From positions 1,360,139 to 1,424,138 of the forward strand of contig NZ_LMOJ01000001.1 in the NCBI RefSeq assembly GCF_001424165.1: a stretch of 64,000 nt of DNA, written 5' to 3'. The position numbers and the translations under genes are program-made. Under the pieces are notes generated by a model that saw nothing but the letters and a program-made list of their open reading frames with translations, was not told the DNA's origin and did no database searches. How positions within the stretch are numbered: position 1 is the stretch's first letter; each line of letters begins with the position of its first letter. The DNA comes from Massilia sp. Leaf139. Lineage in GTDB: Bacteria; Pseudomonadota; Gammaproteobacteria; Burkholderiales; Burkholderiaceae_D. Shown in pieces: positions 43,754-56,655 of the stretch.

Positions 43754-44730
43754 GCCTGCAAGGTCTCCTGGATGTCGGATTCCAGCATCACCCGGTCGCG
43801 CCCGGCGCGCTTGGCCGCGTACAGCGCGCGGTCGGCCGCTTCGATCAGGGATGGGGCATCGAGCAGGCGGCCCGCCTCGTAAGTCGCCACGCCGATGCTG
43901 AGGGTGACGTGCGGCCGGGTGGCGGCCGGCGCATGGGGCAGCGCCAGCGCCGCCACATGGGCGCGGATCGCATTCGCATGGCACAGGGCCTGCGCCGCCG
44001 AGGTGTCGGGCAGGATCGCCGCGAATTCCTCGCCGCCGTAGCGTGCCGCCACGTCGGCCGGGCGTTTCATCATCGCGGCCAGCGCCTGGGCCACCGTGAT
44101 CAGGCAGGCGTCGCCCTGCTGGTGACCGAAGTGGTCGTTATAGGCCTTGAAGGAATCGATGTCCATCAGCAGCAGGGCCAGGTCGCCGCCGTTGCGCTGC
44201 GCCCGGCGCAGCTCGCGTTCCAGCGAGAGGTCGAAATAGCGCCGGTTGTGGATGCTGGTGAGGCCGTCGACATAGCTGCGCGCGCGCAGCGCTTCCGCGT
44301 GCTCCAGCAGGTGGCGCTCGCGGTCGACGATGCCGGACACGTCGCGGATCTCGATCATGCAGAAGACCGCCTTGCCTTCCCTGAAAGGCGTGACGACGAT
44401 GGCCTGGTCGATGCGCTCGCCGTCGAAGCTGCCGGCGGCGCGCAGCGGGAACGGCGTGCGCTCCTGCGCTTGCGATACCGTCCGCGCTGCACCCGCGCTG
44501 TCGCCGAGCGCACCCAGCACCGCCGCCTCCACGCGCGAACCGCCCAGCTCGGGGAAGACCGCGAACAGCGAGTGCCCGCGCACCCGCGCCGCGGCGCGGC
44601 CCGAGCGGCCCACCATCCAGCGGTTCCACAAGACGATGCGGTATTCGGCGTCGAGCACGATCACGCCGCAGTCGACGAGGTTGAGGGCGGCGGGGGCGTG
44701 GTCGTGGGTGGTGTCTGGTGCGCTGATCAT
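43750..44730 (-). CDS. diguanylate cyclase (PAS-GGDEF)
   Basis: 326-aa enzyme making c-di-GMP from two GTP. A PAS domain covers about residues 12-125 (GVIVLDAEYRIVLWNRWM). The GGDEF domain runs from about 155 to the end, with the active loop ARYGGEEFAAILP and LLMDIDSFKAYNDHFGHQQGD upstream. There is no upstream RxxD inhibitory site visible (the site would be about five residues before GGEEF; it reads PADVA). No membrane segment, so it is likely cytosolic. Overlaps the NUDIX gene. Confidence 0.92.
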   Translation of the reverse strand: MISAPDTTHDHAPAALNLVDCGVIVLDAEYRIVLWNRWMVGRSGRAAARVRGHSLFAVFPELGGSRVEAAVLGALGDSAGAARTVSQAQERTPFPLRAAGSFDGERIDQAIVVTPFREGKAVFCMIEIRDVSGIVDRERHLLEHAEALRARSYVDGLTSIHNRRYFDLSLERELRRAQRNGGDLALLLMDIDSFKAYNDHFGHQQGDACLITVAQALAAMMKRPADVAARYGGEEFAAILPDTSAAQALCHANAIRAHVAALALPHAPAATRPHVTLSIGVATYEAGRLLDAPSLIEAADRALYAAKRAGRDRVMLESDIQETLQA

Positions 44731-44752
44731 GACGCTATTGTACGGGAGGGAG

Positions 44753-44773
44753 GCCGCCCCCGCGGGGGGCGGC
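44753..44773. repeat. 9-bp GC hairpin after the adaptor fragment
   Basis: GCCGCCCCC and its complement with a 3-nt loop. It lies 11 bp past the stop of the adaptor fragment, with no T-run. Confidence 0.4.
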
Positions 44774-44784
44774 GCAGCGGCCCC

Positions 44785-45345
44785 TCAGGGCTGGAAGTTC
44801 ACGCTGCAGCGGATCCCGGCGGGGATCTTGTTGCCCGCGTTCGGCAGCTGCAGGCGCACCCAGAAGGTGCCGCTGGCCGGATCGATCAGTTTATCCACGA
44901 CGACGACCTTGGCTTTATAGGTGCCGGGGAAATACGGCGCGAGGCTGACCGAACCGGTCATTCCTGCGCGGACTTTGCCGAACAGCGCGGCCGGCGCGAT
45001 GACCTCGATGTTGAGCGGATTGAGCTGCGCCAGCTTGAGCACCACCGAGCGGTCGGCGCGCACCAGTTCGCCCGGGCCCAGCACGCGTTCGACCACGACG
45101 CCGTTGAGAGGGCTGACGATGGTGCGCAGGTTCAGGTGTTCCAGCTCTTTCTTCAGCTCGCCCTCGCGCAGCGCCGCCTCGGTTACCATCTCGTCGCGCT
45201 CCTGGGCGGAGATCAGCTGCTTCTTGAACAGGGTCTCGTTGCGTTCGACCTTGCGCTTGTCGTACTCGATGCGCGAGCGCGACAGCGCGACCGCGGCCGC
45301 CTCGACGCCGGACTGCAGCCGCGCCACCACTTGCCCCTTGCTCAC
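44785..45345 (-). pseudogene. efflux RND periplasmic adaptor, 5'-truncated
   Basis: 186 residues match the second half of a HlyD/AcrA-type membrane fusion protein: end of the lipoyl domain (SKGQVVARLQSGVE), the coiled-coil hairpin (KRKVERNETLFKKQLISAQERDEM), then the second lipoyl half (LRTIVSPLNGVVVERVLGPGE) and the beta-barrel. The N-terminal signal peptide and first lipoyl half are missing, and no start codon other than GTG is near. The frame stays open for about 60 bp upstream with non-homologous residues. No RND pump or outer-membrane gene lies beside it, so it is probably a gene remnant. Confidence 0.72.
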
Positions 45346-45536
45346 CGAGCCGCGGCGGTCGACCGGCGCCGAACGATTATTTCTCGGTGGAAAATTTAAC
45401 CCGTATGGCCGGGCGCTTCTCGTCGCGTCTGTGCAACAAAATAAATTGCTTTGAAAAACAGGCGCGAGGTGCTAATCGGCACAGGCTGGCTGCAAGCGAC
45501 CCGTCTGCCTCGCCCATGCATGCCGCCACGGCGACC

Positions 45537-47516
45537 TTACTGCTTCGCCACCGACTGCCCGGCAGCCGCTGCAATGCACGCCTCCCCCTCTGGCGCCAGG
45601 AAGCGGGTCGACGGCCCGCCATCGGCGTTGTGCTGCACGATGCGCACCGGCCGTCCCTGCCCGTCCAGCCACACCTGGCCGATGCCGGCGCCGTTCCAGA
45701 CGCGCTCGCCTTCCTGGCGCCGGTCGGGCAGGCGCGGCGTCAGCGCCAGATCGCGGCGCTGGGTGAACCAGTTCAGCGGCGAGCGCGGCGAGTACAGCCA
45801 GCGGTTGAGGCGGTCGAGCCAGGCGAGCAGGCGGGGCGGAAATTCGTTCTTGATGCCGCTGCTGGTGACCTGCCAGATATGCGGCATGCGATCCGAGTCG
45901 CGCAGCTCTATATCGTAGGCGAACGAATAGTGCACGTCGCCCGACAGGATCACGTAATTGCCAGGCGTGCGCGAGTGGCGGAAGATGTTGAGCATGCTGC
46001 TGGCCGCGCCGCGGTGCGCCATCCAGTTCTCGGCGTCGACGGTCAGGGCCAGGCCGGCGAAGGTGGCGAGCCGCTGCACCACCTCGATCAGCTTCACACC
46101 GAACATGGGCGCCGGCGAGACGATGACGGCGGCGGTTTCGTCGAGCAGCTCGTGCTGCAGCTCGGTCAGCGATTCCCAGTCCATCAGGCCCGACGGATGG
46201 CCGGGCCGGCGCCGGTCGCGCCAGCGCCGCGTGCGGGTGTCGAGCACGATGATCGTCGGTTGCGTGCGTATGACGAAGTGCCACTGGCGAAACGTGTGCA
46301 GGCGCTCGATCAGCGCGTCCTGCAGCGGCGCATCCAGACGGTCGTCGGACGTCGCCGTGGCGCCCAGCTTCTCCAGATCGTCCAGCGCCGACGCGAACAC
46401 GTCGGGGCGGTTGCCCCAGCCCTGGCACAGCATGTAGGCGACCAGCGCATTGCCGACGATGCGGCGTGAGAACGGGTGCTCGTAGGCGGTCTTCTCCCAC
46501 TGGGACGACAAATTCCAGTCGTCGGTGATGTCGTGGTCGTCGAAGATCATCAGGGTCTGCACGTGCGCCAGCAGCCGTGCGGCGCGCGGCAGATCTTGGC
46601 GAAAGCCCGCCAGCGCCTCCGATTCGCGCCGCCAGCGCTGCGCATGCTTCGCGTCCAGCGCCGGCGGCGGCGCATCGGCCACCAGTTGCCAGGACACGGG
46701 CGACCAGGCCAGCAAGTACATGGCCATCACCTCGGCGAAGGTCACCAGGTGGTTGTGCGCGTTCGCGGTGGTGAAGATCGGCTTTTCGCTGCCGCCGAAG
46801 AAGCGCTCGCGCAAAGCGAGGTTGGACTTCGTCGCAGGCAGCAGCTCTTCGCGCCGGTAGTAGCCGGCCGGATGGCGGTACAGCGCGTCGCTGTCGGCGA
46901 CCAGCGCGCCTTCCAGGGTTTCGCCGTACAGGCCCAGGCGCCGGATCAGCGCGTGGATCGCCGCCAGCATCGGGCCGGCGACGTCGTCGGCATACACCTG
47001 GTCGCCGCACAGCATGAGCATGGCGGGACGCTCCTCGGATCGCTCGACATGATCCGCCACCAGCGCGTCCGCGCGCGCCAGGCCGTCGCGCGCGGGATGG
47101 TGCGGCTTGCGGCAGGAGCCGAACAGGATGTTGTCGCTGCGGCTGCGCAGCACCAGGTTCGGCCGCGCCGCGCCCGCATGCAGCAGGTGCGGCGCCCACT
47201 GCGCGATGCCGGCTTCGCCGCCGTCGCCTTGGTCGATGAGCAGGTCGTACTCGATGAGCGTGTCCTGCGGCAGCGGCGCGGGCAGCGCGACATCGATCAG
47301 ATGCACGCAGGCGTGGCGGCCGACGCGCACCACGCGGCAGCGGCCTTCGTCCAGGCGCAGACGCTGCACGGCGCCTTCCCGCGGCGCCAGCACCAGCGTC
47401 AGGTCGAGCGGCGCGCTGCCGGCCAGCCACAGCACCAGCCGGCCAGGCTCGAGGCGGCGCAGGATGGGGCCGGCGAGCACGGGCGGCAAGGACTCGGGAG
47501 CGGGAGTCTGGATCAA
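45537..47516 (-). CDS. PhoD-like metallophosphatase
   Basis: 659-aa protein of the alkaline-phosphatase-D-like family. Metal-binding motifs in order are FGSCRKPH (near residue 132), MLCGDQVYADD, LMIFDDHDITDDWN and VILSGDVHYSF. An N-terminal domain (residues 1-about 125) precedes them, as in this family. No signal peptide is seen, so it may be intracellular rather than a secreted phosphodiesterase. Start is uncertain: TTG at the given position, or the GTG of VLAGPILRR 12 codons on; no strong ribosome site supports either. Confidence 0.85.
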   Translation of the reverse strand: MIQTPAPESLPPVLAGPILRRLEPGRLVLWLAGSAPLDLTLVLAPREGAVQRLRLDEGRCRVVRVGRHACVHLIDVALPAPLPQDTLIEYDLLIDQGDGGEAGIAQWAPHLLHAGAARPNLVLRSRSDNILFGSCRKPHHPARDGLARADALVADHVERSEERPAMLMLCGDQVYADDVAGPMLAAIHALIRRLGLYGETLEGALVADSDALYRHPAGYYRREELLPATKSNLALRERFFGGSEKPIFTTANAHNHLVTFAEVMAMYLLAWSPVSWQLVADAPPPALDAKHAQRWRRESEALAGFRQDLPRAARLLAHVQTLMIFDDHDITDDWNLSSQWEKTAYEHPFSRRIVGNALVAYMLCQGWGNRPDVFASALDDLEKLGATATSDDRLDAPLQDALIERLHTFRQWHFVIRTQPTIIVLDTRTRRWRDRRRPGHPSGLMDWESLTELQHELLDETAAVIVSPAPMFGVKLIEVVQRLATFAGLALTVDAENWMAHRGAASSMLNIFRHSRTPGNYVILSGDVHYSFAYDIELRDSDRMPHIWQVTSSGIKNEFPPRLLAWLDRLNRWLYSPRSPLNWFTQRRDLALTPRLPDRRQEGERVWNGAGIGQVWLDGQGRPVRIVQHNADGGPSTRFLAPEGEACIAAAAGQSVAKQ

Positions 47517-47639
47517 TCGGGTAGGCTGGAGTGGTTAAACGAACAAGGCAGTGTAGCAGACAGGACGAGGGACTCGAACCCGCCGCTTGTTTGTTGCCCT
47601 TCTCTCCGAACGCTGGGAGGACTACAGACCCTTAATGTA

Positions 47640-47667
47640 TTGACAAACATTCGATAAGCTGGATACT
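47640..47667 (+). promoter_or_regulatory. sigma-70-type promoter of the M20 peptidase gene
   Basis: A perfect TTGACA at 47640-47645 is followed after 16 bp by GATACT, about 27 bp before the start codon. This is the clearest promoter in the window. Confidence 0.65.
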
Positions 47668-47693
47668 GGGCTGCACCACAACAGGAGCATCGC

Positions 47694-48941
47694 ATGCACG
47701 GACTCGGGATCGGGAAACTCGTCGCGCCAGGCGCGCTGGCACTGGCAGTCGCCCTTCAAGGAAGCGCACTGGCTGCCCCACCCATCGACCAACAGGTGCA
47801 TGCGCAGGCGACGCAAGCGACCCCGATGGTGTTGAGCCTTCTGGAAAAGCTGGTCAACATCGATTCCGGCACGGCGAACGAACGCGGGCTCGACGCCGTC
47901 GGCGCGATCGTCGCCGACGAAGCGCGCAAACTCGGCATGACGGTCACGCTCTCCCCGGCGCTGGCGCCCGCGGTCGGAAAGAATGTGGTCGCCACCCTTG
48001 CTGGCACCGGTTCGGCAAAGATCCTCCTGATGACCCACATGGACACGGTGTTTGCCGAGGGCACGGCCGCGGCCCGCCCCTTCCGCGTCGAGGGCGACCG
48101 CGCGTACGGCCCGGGTGTCATGGACGACAAGGGCGGCATCGTCCTGGCGCTGCAGGCGATCCGGATCCTGCAGCAGACGCAGTTCAACAGCTTCGGCAAG
48201 ATCACCCTGCTCGTCAACACCAATGAGGAAACCTTCTCGAAAGGCTCGCGCGGCCTGATCGAGTCGCTGGCCCGCCAGCACGACGTGGTACTGAGCATGG
48301 AGCCGGGGCGTGCCGCCGACGGGCTTGTCGTCTGGCGCAAGGGCTCGGCCGACCTGCTCATCGACGTCAAGGGCAAGAGCGCACACGCCGGGGTGGCGCC
48401 GGAGGCGGGCCGCAATGCCGCGATGGAGGCCGCGCACCAGATGCTGCAGATGTCGAAGCTCGGCGATCCCGCCAAAAGCACCACGGTCAACTTCACGGTC
48501 ATCAAGGGCGGAGAACGCCCGAATGTGATCCCGGACGCCGCGCGGGTGCAGGGCGATATGCGCGCCACCCAATCCGCCGAATTCGAGCGCGTCGAAAAAG
48601 AGATGGCGCGCATCGCCACCAACAAGCTGATCCCGGACACCGAAGTCAAGACCAGCCTCGTCCAGGGGATGGCGCCGATGCCGGTGAATCCGCGCACCGA
48701 TGCGCTGGCCGGCCGGGCCCAGGCCATCTATGGCGAGCTGGGAATGAAACTGACCCTGGAACGCTCCGGCGGCGCCGCGGACGCGAATTACACGGCGGCG
48801 CAGGGCGTGGCTACCATCGATGGCCTGGGTATCGTCGGCGGCGGCATCCACACCGAGAGCGAGTATGCGGAGATCAAGAGCATTGCGCCGCGCCTGTATC
48901 TGCTCGTGCGCATGGTGAAGGAACTCAGCAGCCAGCGTTGA
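47694..48941 (+). CDS. exported M20 metallopeptidase (glutamate carboxypeptidase type)
   Basis: 415-aa zinc exopeptidase resembling carboxypeptidase G2. A signal peptide (LVAPGALALAVALQGSALAA) indicates export. Metal ligands and catalytic acid are visible in LLMTHMDTVFAEG, GPGVMDDKGG, VNTNEETFSKGS and SMEPGR, with the dimerisation region starting HAGVAPEAGRNAAM. AGGAG lies before the ATG. It is a single gene with its own promoter. It should release C-terminal glutamate or aspartate from peptides or folate-like compounds. Confidence 0.9.
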   Translation: MHGLGIGKLVAPGALALAVALQGSALAAPPIDQQVHAQATQATPMVLSLLEKLVNIDSGTANERGLDAVGAIVADEARKLGMTVTLSPALAPAVGKNVVATLAGTGSAKILLMTHMDTVFAEGTAAARPFRVEGDRAYGPGVMDDKGGIVLALQAIRILQQTQFNSFGKITLLVNTNEETFSKGSRGLIESLARQHDVVLSMEPGRAADGLVVWRKGSADLLIDVKGKSAHAGVAPEAGRNAAMEAAHQMLQMSKLGDPAKSTTVNFTVIKGGERPNVIPDAARVQGDMRATQSAEFERVEKEMARIATNKLIPDTEVKTSLVQGMAPMPVNPRTDALAGRAQAIYGELGMKLTLERSGGAADANYTAAQGVATIDGLGIVGGGIHTESEYAEIKSIAPRLYLLVRMVKELSSQR

Positions 48942-49023
48942 GCGTGTCGCGGCAGTGCCGCCAGCGGCGTCGGCACCGCTGTTTGCGCACGTCGACCGGC
49001 CCCTTTTCTATAAAGGGGATTGC

Positions 49024-49416
49024 TCACTCCGGCACCACCGCCGTCACCTCGATCTCCACCTTCGCCCTATCTTCCACCAGCCCCGCCACCTGCACCGCGC
49101 TCATGGTCGGGAAGTGGCGGCCGATCAGGTCGCGGTAGGCGGCGCCGATGGCGGGATAGGCGGCAACGTATTCCTTTTTGTCGAGCACGTACCAAGTCAT
49201 GCGCACGATGTGCTCGGGCCTGGCGCCGCCCTCGGCCAATACCGCGACGATGTTTTCCAGGGCCTGGCGCACCTGGCCGGCGAAGTCGTCGGTCTGGAAG
49301 ACGCCGTTCGCGTCCCAGCCGACCATCCCGCTTACGAACACCATGCGGCCGGAGGCGGCGATGCCGTTGGCGTAGCCGCGTGGGCGCGGCCAGTCTTTCG
49401 GTTGGAGGAAGTCCAT
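49024..49416 (-). CDS. RidA family imine/enamine deaminase-like protein
   Basis: 130-aa YjgF/RidA-fold protein. The N-terminal YANGIAASGRMVFVSGMVGWD and the IVRMTWYVLDKKEYVAAYPAIGAAYRDLIG and C-terminal VEIEVTAVVPE stretches are family features, and an arginine in IVRMTWY is present at the position of the RidA catalytic arginine-like loop. It is the last gene of the CoA-dependent aromatic operon. If the substrate is 2-aminobenzoyl-CoA, it could hydrolyse the imine formed after ring reduction, a plausible but unproven role. Confidence 0.86.
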   Translation of the reverse strand: MDFLQPKDWPRPRGYANGIAASGRMVFVSGMVGWDANGVFQTDDFAGQVRQALENIVAVLAEGGARPEHIVRMTWYVLDKKEYVAAYPAIGAAYRDLIGRHFPTMSAVQVAGLVEDRAKVEIEVTAVVPE

Positions 49417-49434
49417 GGTGATACCTTTCGTTGA

Positions 49435-49869
49435 CTAGTCTGCGCCCGCGGGCATGAACTGGAGGATGGATGTGCGCATGGCGTCTGGGATGCGGGTCGC
49501 CCTGCCCTGCGCCAGATCCATCGTGACCAGCACCAGGGTCGCACGCACGCGCTCGGCGCCATCCTCGCCCAGCAGCCGGATCGCCACCGTGAGCGAGGCG
49601 CCGCCGATCTTCACAACCGAGAGTTCCGCGCGCAGCAGGTCGCCGAGCCGGCTGGGGGCGAGGAAGTCGGCCTGGACGTTCACGGTCGGCAGGCCGAGCT
49701 TGCGCTCGCCGTGCAGTTCGCGAAAGCTGGTGCCCAGTCCCTGCGCGCACCAGTCCTCGACCAGGTTGTTGAACATCTCGAAGTAGCGCGGATAGAAGAC
49801 GATGCCGGCCGGGTCGCAGTCGCCGAAGCGCACCAGCACCTCGCGCGCGAAGGTGTGCGCTTCAGCCAC
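49435..49869 (-). CDS. acyl-CoA thioesterase (4HBT family)
   Basis: 144-aa hot-dog-fold thioesterase. The active-site motif [21 protein letters not shown] places the catalytic aspartate near residue 19, as in 4-hydroxybenzoyl-CoA thioesterase. The GTG start overlaps the acyl-CoA dehydrogenase stop by 8 bp. The upstream frame extension would be unusual for the family. Could recycle CoA from pathway intermediates or dead-end thioesters. Confidence 0.83.
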   Translation of the reverse strand: MAEAHTFAREVLVRFGDCDPAGIVFYPRYFEMFNNLVEDWCAQGLGTSFRELHGERKLGLPTVNVQADFLAPSRLGDLLRAELSVVKIGGASLTVAIRLLGEDGAERVRATLVLVTMDLAQGRATRIPDAMRTSILQFMPAGAD

Positions 49870-51034
49870 GCGGGGCCGCCTCGGCCAGCAATTCACGCGC
49901 GATGATCAGCTGCTGCACCTCGGTCGCGCCCTCGTAGATGCGCAGCGAACGGATCTCGCGGTACAAGCGCTCGACCGGCTGTTCGCTGACCACGCCGAGG
50001 CCGCCGAACATCTGCACCGCGGCGTCGATCACCTGCTGCGCCGTCTCAGTGGCGGTCAGCTTGGCCATCGCGGCCTCTTTCGTGACGCGCCGGCCCTGAT
50101 CGCGCTGCCAGGCGGCGCGGTAGGTGAGCAGCGCGGCGGCATCGATGCCGGTCGCCATCTGCGCCAGCTTGGCCTGGGTCAGCTGGAAGTCGGCCAGGGT
50201 CTTGCCGAACATCTTGCGGCTGGTCGCGCGCGCCAGCGCCTCGTCCAGCGCGCGGCGCGCGAAGCCCAGCGCGGCGGCGGCGACCGAGGTGCGGAAGATG
50301 TCGAGGGTCGCCATCGCCACCTTGAAGCCCTGTCCCGCCGCGCCCAGGCGCTTGGAGACCGGCACGCGGCAGCCGGAAAAGCGCAGGCGCGCCAACGGGT
50401 GCGGCGCGATCACGTCGATGCGCTCGGCGATCTCGAAGCCCGGCAAGCCGGCGTCGACGATGAAGGCGGAAATGCCGCGCGCGCCGGGCGCTTCGCCGCT
50501 GCGCGCGAAGACCACGTACATGTCGGCGATGCCGCCGTTCGAGATCCAGGTCTTCTCGCCATCGAGCACATAGTCGTCGCCATCGAGCGTCGCCGCGCAG
50601 GCCATGGCCGCGACGTCGGAGCCGGCATCCGGCTCGGACAGCGCGAAAGCGGCGATCGCGTCGCCGCGGCCGACCCGGGTCAGGTAGTCGCGCTTGTTCT
50701 CTTCGCTGCCGAACAGGGTGATGGCGCCGCTGCCCAGGCCCTGCATGGCAAAGGCGAAGTCGGCCAGGCCGGAGTGCCGTGCCAGGGTTTCGCGGATCAG
50801 GCAGACGGCGCGCGTGTCGATGGCCTCGCCCGCGCCGCCATAAGCCGTGCCGCCGATCGCATGCTTCAGCCAGCCGGCTTCGCCCAGCTGCTTGACGAGG
50901 CCGCGGCAGGCGGCGTCGACATCATGATCATGCTTCTGCGCGATATGCTGCGCGGCCCAGGCGTCGAGCGCGCGCGCCAGTTCGCGGTGGCGGCTGTCGA
51001 GAAACGGCCAGTCGAGATAGTCGGTGTCGGCCAC
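49862..51034 (-). CDS. acyl-CoA dehydrogenase
   Basis: 390-aa FAD-dependent dehydrogenase. [33 protein letters not shown] and the C-terminal [19 protein letters not shown] match the family; the catalytic glutamate is in [15 protein letters not shown] start with AAGGAG 10 nt upstream inside the enoyl-CoA hydratase tail. It would carry out a beta-oxidation-like step on the ring-reduced CoA product, or on a side chain. Confidence 0.9.
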   Translation of the reverse strand: MADTDYLDWPFLDSRHRELARALDAWAAQHIAQKHDHDVDAACRGLVKQLGEAGWLKHAIGGTAYGGAGEAIDTRAVCLIRETLARHSGLADFAFAMQGLGSGAITLFGSEENKRDYLTRVGRGDAIAAFALSEPDAGSDVAAMACAATLDGDDYVLDGEKTWISNGGIADMYVVFARSGEAPGARGISAFIVDAGLPGFEIAERIDVIAPHPLARLRFSGCRVPVSKRLGAAGQGFKVAMATLDIFRTSVAAAALGFARRALDEALARATSRKMFGKTLADFQLTQAKLAQMATGIDAAALLTYRAAWQRDQGRRVTKEAAMAKLTATETAQQVIDAAVQMFGGLGVVSEQPVERLYREIRSLRIYEGATEVQQLIIARELLAEAAPRG

Positions 51035-51038
51035 GGGT

Positions 51039-51893
51039 TCAGTCTCCTTCGAATTGCGGTTTTAACTTGGCCACGAACGCGTGGTAGGCGCGGTGGAAGT
51101 CGTTGGTGGCCATGCAGATGGCCTGGGCTTGCGCTTCGGCCTCGATGGCTTCGTCGACGCCCATGTTCCACTCCTGCTGCAGCATCTTTTTGGTCATGCC
51201 GTGGGCGAAGGTCGGCCCGGCGGCCAGCGCGGCGGCGAAGCCCTGGGCCTCCGCCAGGACGGACTCCGGCGCGCACAGGCGGTTGAAGAAACCCCAGCGC
51301 TCGGCTTCCTCGCCACCCAGGCTGCGCCCGGTGTAGAGCAGCTCGGCAGCGCGACCCTGGCCGATCACGCGCGGCAGCAGCGCGCAGGCGCCCATGTCGC
51401 AGCCGGCCAGGCCGACGCGGGTGAAGAGAAAGGCGGTCTTGCTGCGCGCGGTGCCGTAGCGGATGTCGGACGCCAGCGCCAGGATCGCGCCGGCGCCGGC
51501 GCAGACGCCGTCGATGGCCGCCACGATCGGCTGCGGACAGGCGCGCATCGCTTTCACCAGGTCGCCCGTCATGCGGGTAAATGCCAGCAGCCCCGGCATG
51601 TCGAGCTTGGTGAGCGGGCCGATGATGTCGTGCACGTCGCCGCCCGAGCAGAAATTCTCGCCGGCGCCGGTGACGACGATGGCTTTGACGTCATCGGCAT
51701 AAGCCAGCGCGCGGAACAGGTCGCGCAGCTCGGCGTAGGAATCGAAGGTGAGCGGATTCTTGCGCTCGGGACGGTTCAGCGTAATCGTGGCCACGCCCTG
51801 CGCGAGGCCGAACATGAAGTGCCTGGGGCTGTAGCCGGCAAAGTCCTTGCGGTTGCCGGGCAGGTGGTGCGGTTCGCCTGGAAGATGGCGCAT
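51039..51893 (-). CDS. enoyl-CoA hydratase/isomerase family protein
   Basis: 284-aa crotonase-fold enzyme. Oxyanion-hole residues are in [23 protein letters not shown] and [17 protein letters not shown]. The N-terminal about 25 residues ([21 protein letters not shown]) are longer than usual. It lies 8 bp after the MarR gene. In the proposed pathway it would hydrate a ring-derived enoyl-CoA or act on a ring-opened product. Confidence 0.88.
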   Translation of the reverse strand: MRHLPGEPHHLPGNRKDFAGYSPRHFMFGLAQGVATITLNRPERKNPLTFDSYAELRDLFRALAYADDVKAIVVTGAGENFCSGGDVHDIIGPLTKLDMPGLLAFTRMTGDLVKAMRACPQPIVAAIDGVCAGAGAILALASDIRYGTARSKTAFLFTRVGLAGCDMGACALLPRVIGQGRAAELLYTGRSLGGEEAERWGFFNRLCAPESVLAEAQGFAAALAAGPTFAHGMTKKMLQQEWNMGVDEAIEAEAQAQAICMATNDFHRAYHAFVAKLKPQFEGD

Positions 51894-51901
51894 GCGTTCT
51901 C

Positions 51902-52456
51902 CTAGTCTTGCGGTTGGTGCGGGGTTTGCCGAGATGGCGCGAGACCCCGCTTCATGGTCGAGAGCAGCGCCAGCAGCGCCGCGCGTTCCGATGCGGTTAG
52001 TCCTGCCATCAGTTCGATGATCCAGGCTTCGTGGCGCGCCGCCATGCGCTTGAAGGCGCGCCGTCCGTTGGCGGTCAGGCGGATGCGATAGGCGCGGCCG
52101 TCACCCGGCACCGCCTCGCGCGCCACCAGGTCTTCCTGCTCGAGCAGGTTGACGATGCCGGTGACGTTGGCGCTGGTGACCATCATGCGCTTCGACAGTT
52201 CGCCCATGCGCAGGCCTTCCGGATGGCGGTCGAGCTGGGCCATCAGGTCGAAGCGCGGCAGCGTGATGCCGAATTCGAGGCGCAGGCGGCTGCGGATCTC
52301 GGTCTCGATCAGCGTCGTGCAGGACAGTATGCGCAGCCACAATTTCAAGGACTGGTGGTTGTCGTCGGTGAGGCGGCTCTCGACATCGAGCGATGCTGCG
52401 GTGCCGGCATCGACGGCGCTGGCGGCAAGGGTCAGGGTAACCTGTTTGCGCGCCAT
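51902..52456 (-). CDS. MarR-family transcriptional regulator
   Basis: 184-aa winged-helix regulator. The recognition-helix region ([28 protein letters not shown]) and the wing ([18 protein letters not shown]) are clear. It is encoded inside the aromatic operon between the monooxygenase and hydratase genes, 1 bp after the first and 8 bp before the second, so it is probably its ligand-responsive repressor, with the CoA thioester as effector (inference from related clusters). Confidence 0.9.
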   Translation of the reverse strand: MARKQVTLTLAASAVDAGTAASLDVESRLTDDNHQSLKLWLRILSCTTLIETEIRSRLRLEFGITLPRFDLMAQLDRHPEGLRMGELSKRMMVTSANVTGIVNLLEQEDLVAREAVPGDGRAYRIRLTANGRRAFKRMAARHEAWIIELMAGLTASERAALLALLSTMKRGLAPSRQTPHQPQD

Positions 52457-52457
52457 C

Positions 52458-54847
<2,390 letters not shown>

Positions 54848-54851
<4 letters not shown>

Positions 54852-56473
54852 GAGGTCTCCACGATCTGCCGCGCTTCCTGGCGCAGCTTGAAGCGCTGCA
54901 GCTTGCCGGTCTCGGTGCGCGGCAGCGCGCTGCGAAACGCGATGCGGCGCGGGTATTTGTAGGGGGCGATGGTCTGCTTCACGTAATCCTGCAGGGTTTT
55001 CGTCATCCCGGGCCCGGCTTCATGGCCGGGCCGCAGCACAACATAGGCCAGCACCAGCTGGCCGCGCTCCGGATCGGGGGCGCCGACGACACCGCATTCG
55101 GCCACCGCCGGATGCTGCAGCAGCGCGTCCTCGACCTCCGGCCCGGCGATGTTGTAGCCGGCGGAGATGATCATGTCGTCGAGGCGCGCCTGGTACCAGT
55201 AATAACCGTCGTCGTCCATGCGGTAGGCGTCGCCGGTCAGCGTCCAGCCATTGCAGACGGCGTCGAGCTGGCGCGGGTCGGCCAGGTAGCGGCAGCCGGT
55301 CGGGCCCTTCACCGCAAGCCGGCCGACCACGTTGGCGCCGAGCGGATGGCCGTCGTCATCGAGGATGCAGGCGCGGTAGCCGGGAATCGGGCGGCCGGTG
55401 GCGCCGGGGCGGATGGCGTCGCCGGCGGCGGAGATAAAGATGTGCAGCATTTCGGTCGAGCCGATGCCGTCGATCATGGCCAGGCCGGTGGCCTCCTGCC
55501 AGGCCTGGCGCGTCTGCAGCGGCAGCGCCTCGCCGGCCGAGACGGTGCGGGTCAGGCTGGACAGGTCGTGGTTGGCGGCCAGCGGCGTCATCTGCCGGTA
55601 AAAGGTGGGCGCGGTGAAGCAGACGGTGGCGCGGTACTGGGCGATCGCGGCCAGCAGCGCATCGGGCGTGAGTTTTTCCAGCAGCACGGTCGAGGCGCCG
55701 ACGCGCAGCGGGAACAGCAGCAGGCCGCCCAGGCCGAAGGTAAAGGCCAGCGGCGGCGTGCCGACGAAGACGTCGTTTTCGGTCGCGCCCAGGGTCGAGC
55801 GCGGGAAGCAGTCGCAGATGGCCAGCACGTCGCGGTGGAAGTGCATGGTGCCCTTGGGGCGGCCGGTGGTGCCGGAGGTGAAGCTCAGGAGGCAGACGTC
55901 TTCGGCGGCGGTGTCGACGGCCTCGAAGCGCGCCGGCATGGCGGCAAGCTGCGCGTCGAAAGCGCCTTCGTTAAAGGAGAGCACGCGCGGCGGCGCGTCC
56001 AGAGCGTCGCAGGCCAGGTCGAGTTCTTCGCGCAGGTCGGCCGCACAGAGCACCGCGTCCACCCGGGCCAGCTCCATGATCGTGCCCAGCTCTTTCGCGC
56101 GCAGCAGCGGCATGGTCGGCACCGCGACATAGCCCGCTTTCCACACGGCCAGTACGCAGGCCGCCATCATCGGGTTGTTGGCGCCGCGCAGCAGCACGCG
56201 GTTGCCGGGCACCAGCTGCAGTTCCGCCTTCAAGAGGCCTGCAATACGGTCGACCTTTTCCGATAGTTCCGCATACGTCCATGTGACGGCCGCGCCGCGG
56301 ATCGCGACCGAGGCGCCCTGGCCGTGCGCCACCATCGCGTCGAGCAGTTCGGCCGCACAGTTGAGGCGTTCGGGGTAGTGGAGCGCGTCGAGCTCGAAGA
56401 TCAGCTCGGGCCACTGCTCACGCGGCGGCAGGTTATCGTTCGCAAAGGTGTCCAGGTACGCGGTTCCGTTCAT
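54848..56473 (-). CDS. benzoate/2-aminobenzoate-CoA ligase family protein
   Basis: 541-aa adenylate-forming ligase. The ATP motif is [19 protein letters not shown], a hinge region lies near [23 protein letters not shown], and the C-terminal catalytic lysine motif is [15 protein letters not shown]. It is the first gene of the operon and would charge an aromatic acid with CoA for the following monooxygenase. The order ligase then monooxygenase matches the 2-aminobenzoate clusters described in Azoarcus evansii. The exact acid is inferred. Confidence 0.9.
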
Positions 56474-56655
56474 GGGGTCTCCGGGCAGTACAGGGAATGC
56501 GGATGGCGTAGGGGCGGTCGCCGTGTCAGGTAGTGAACATACTTTAAGCCTAAACTAGTTCGGGACGCAAGCGTTTGGTGGACGTTCAACTGCGCGCCAC
56601 GGCTGTGAGCGATCTCTACAATGGAAAGGCCATTCACTGCATCGGAACGAATACC

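Noticed and set aside
47565..47590. tRNA-like T-arm (GGGTTCGAGTCC on the minus strand)
   Set aside because: No acceptor stem, D-arm, anticodon arm or 3' CCA can be paired with it. It may be a chance match or a small tRNA remnant.
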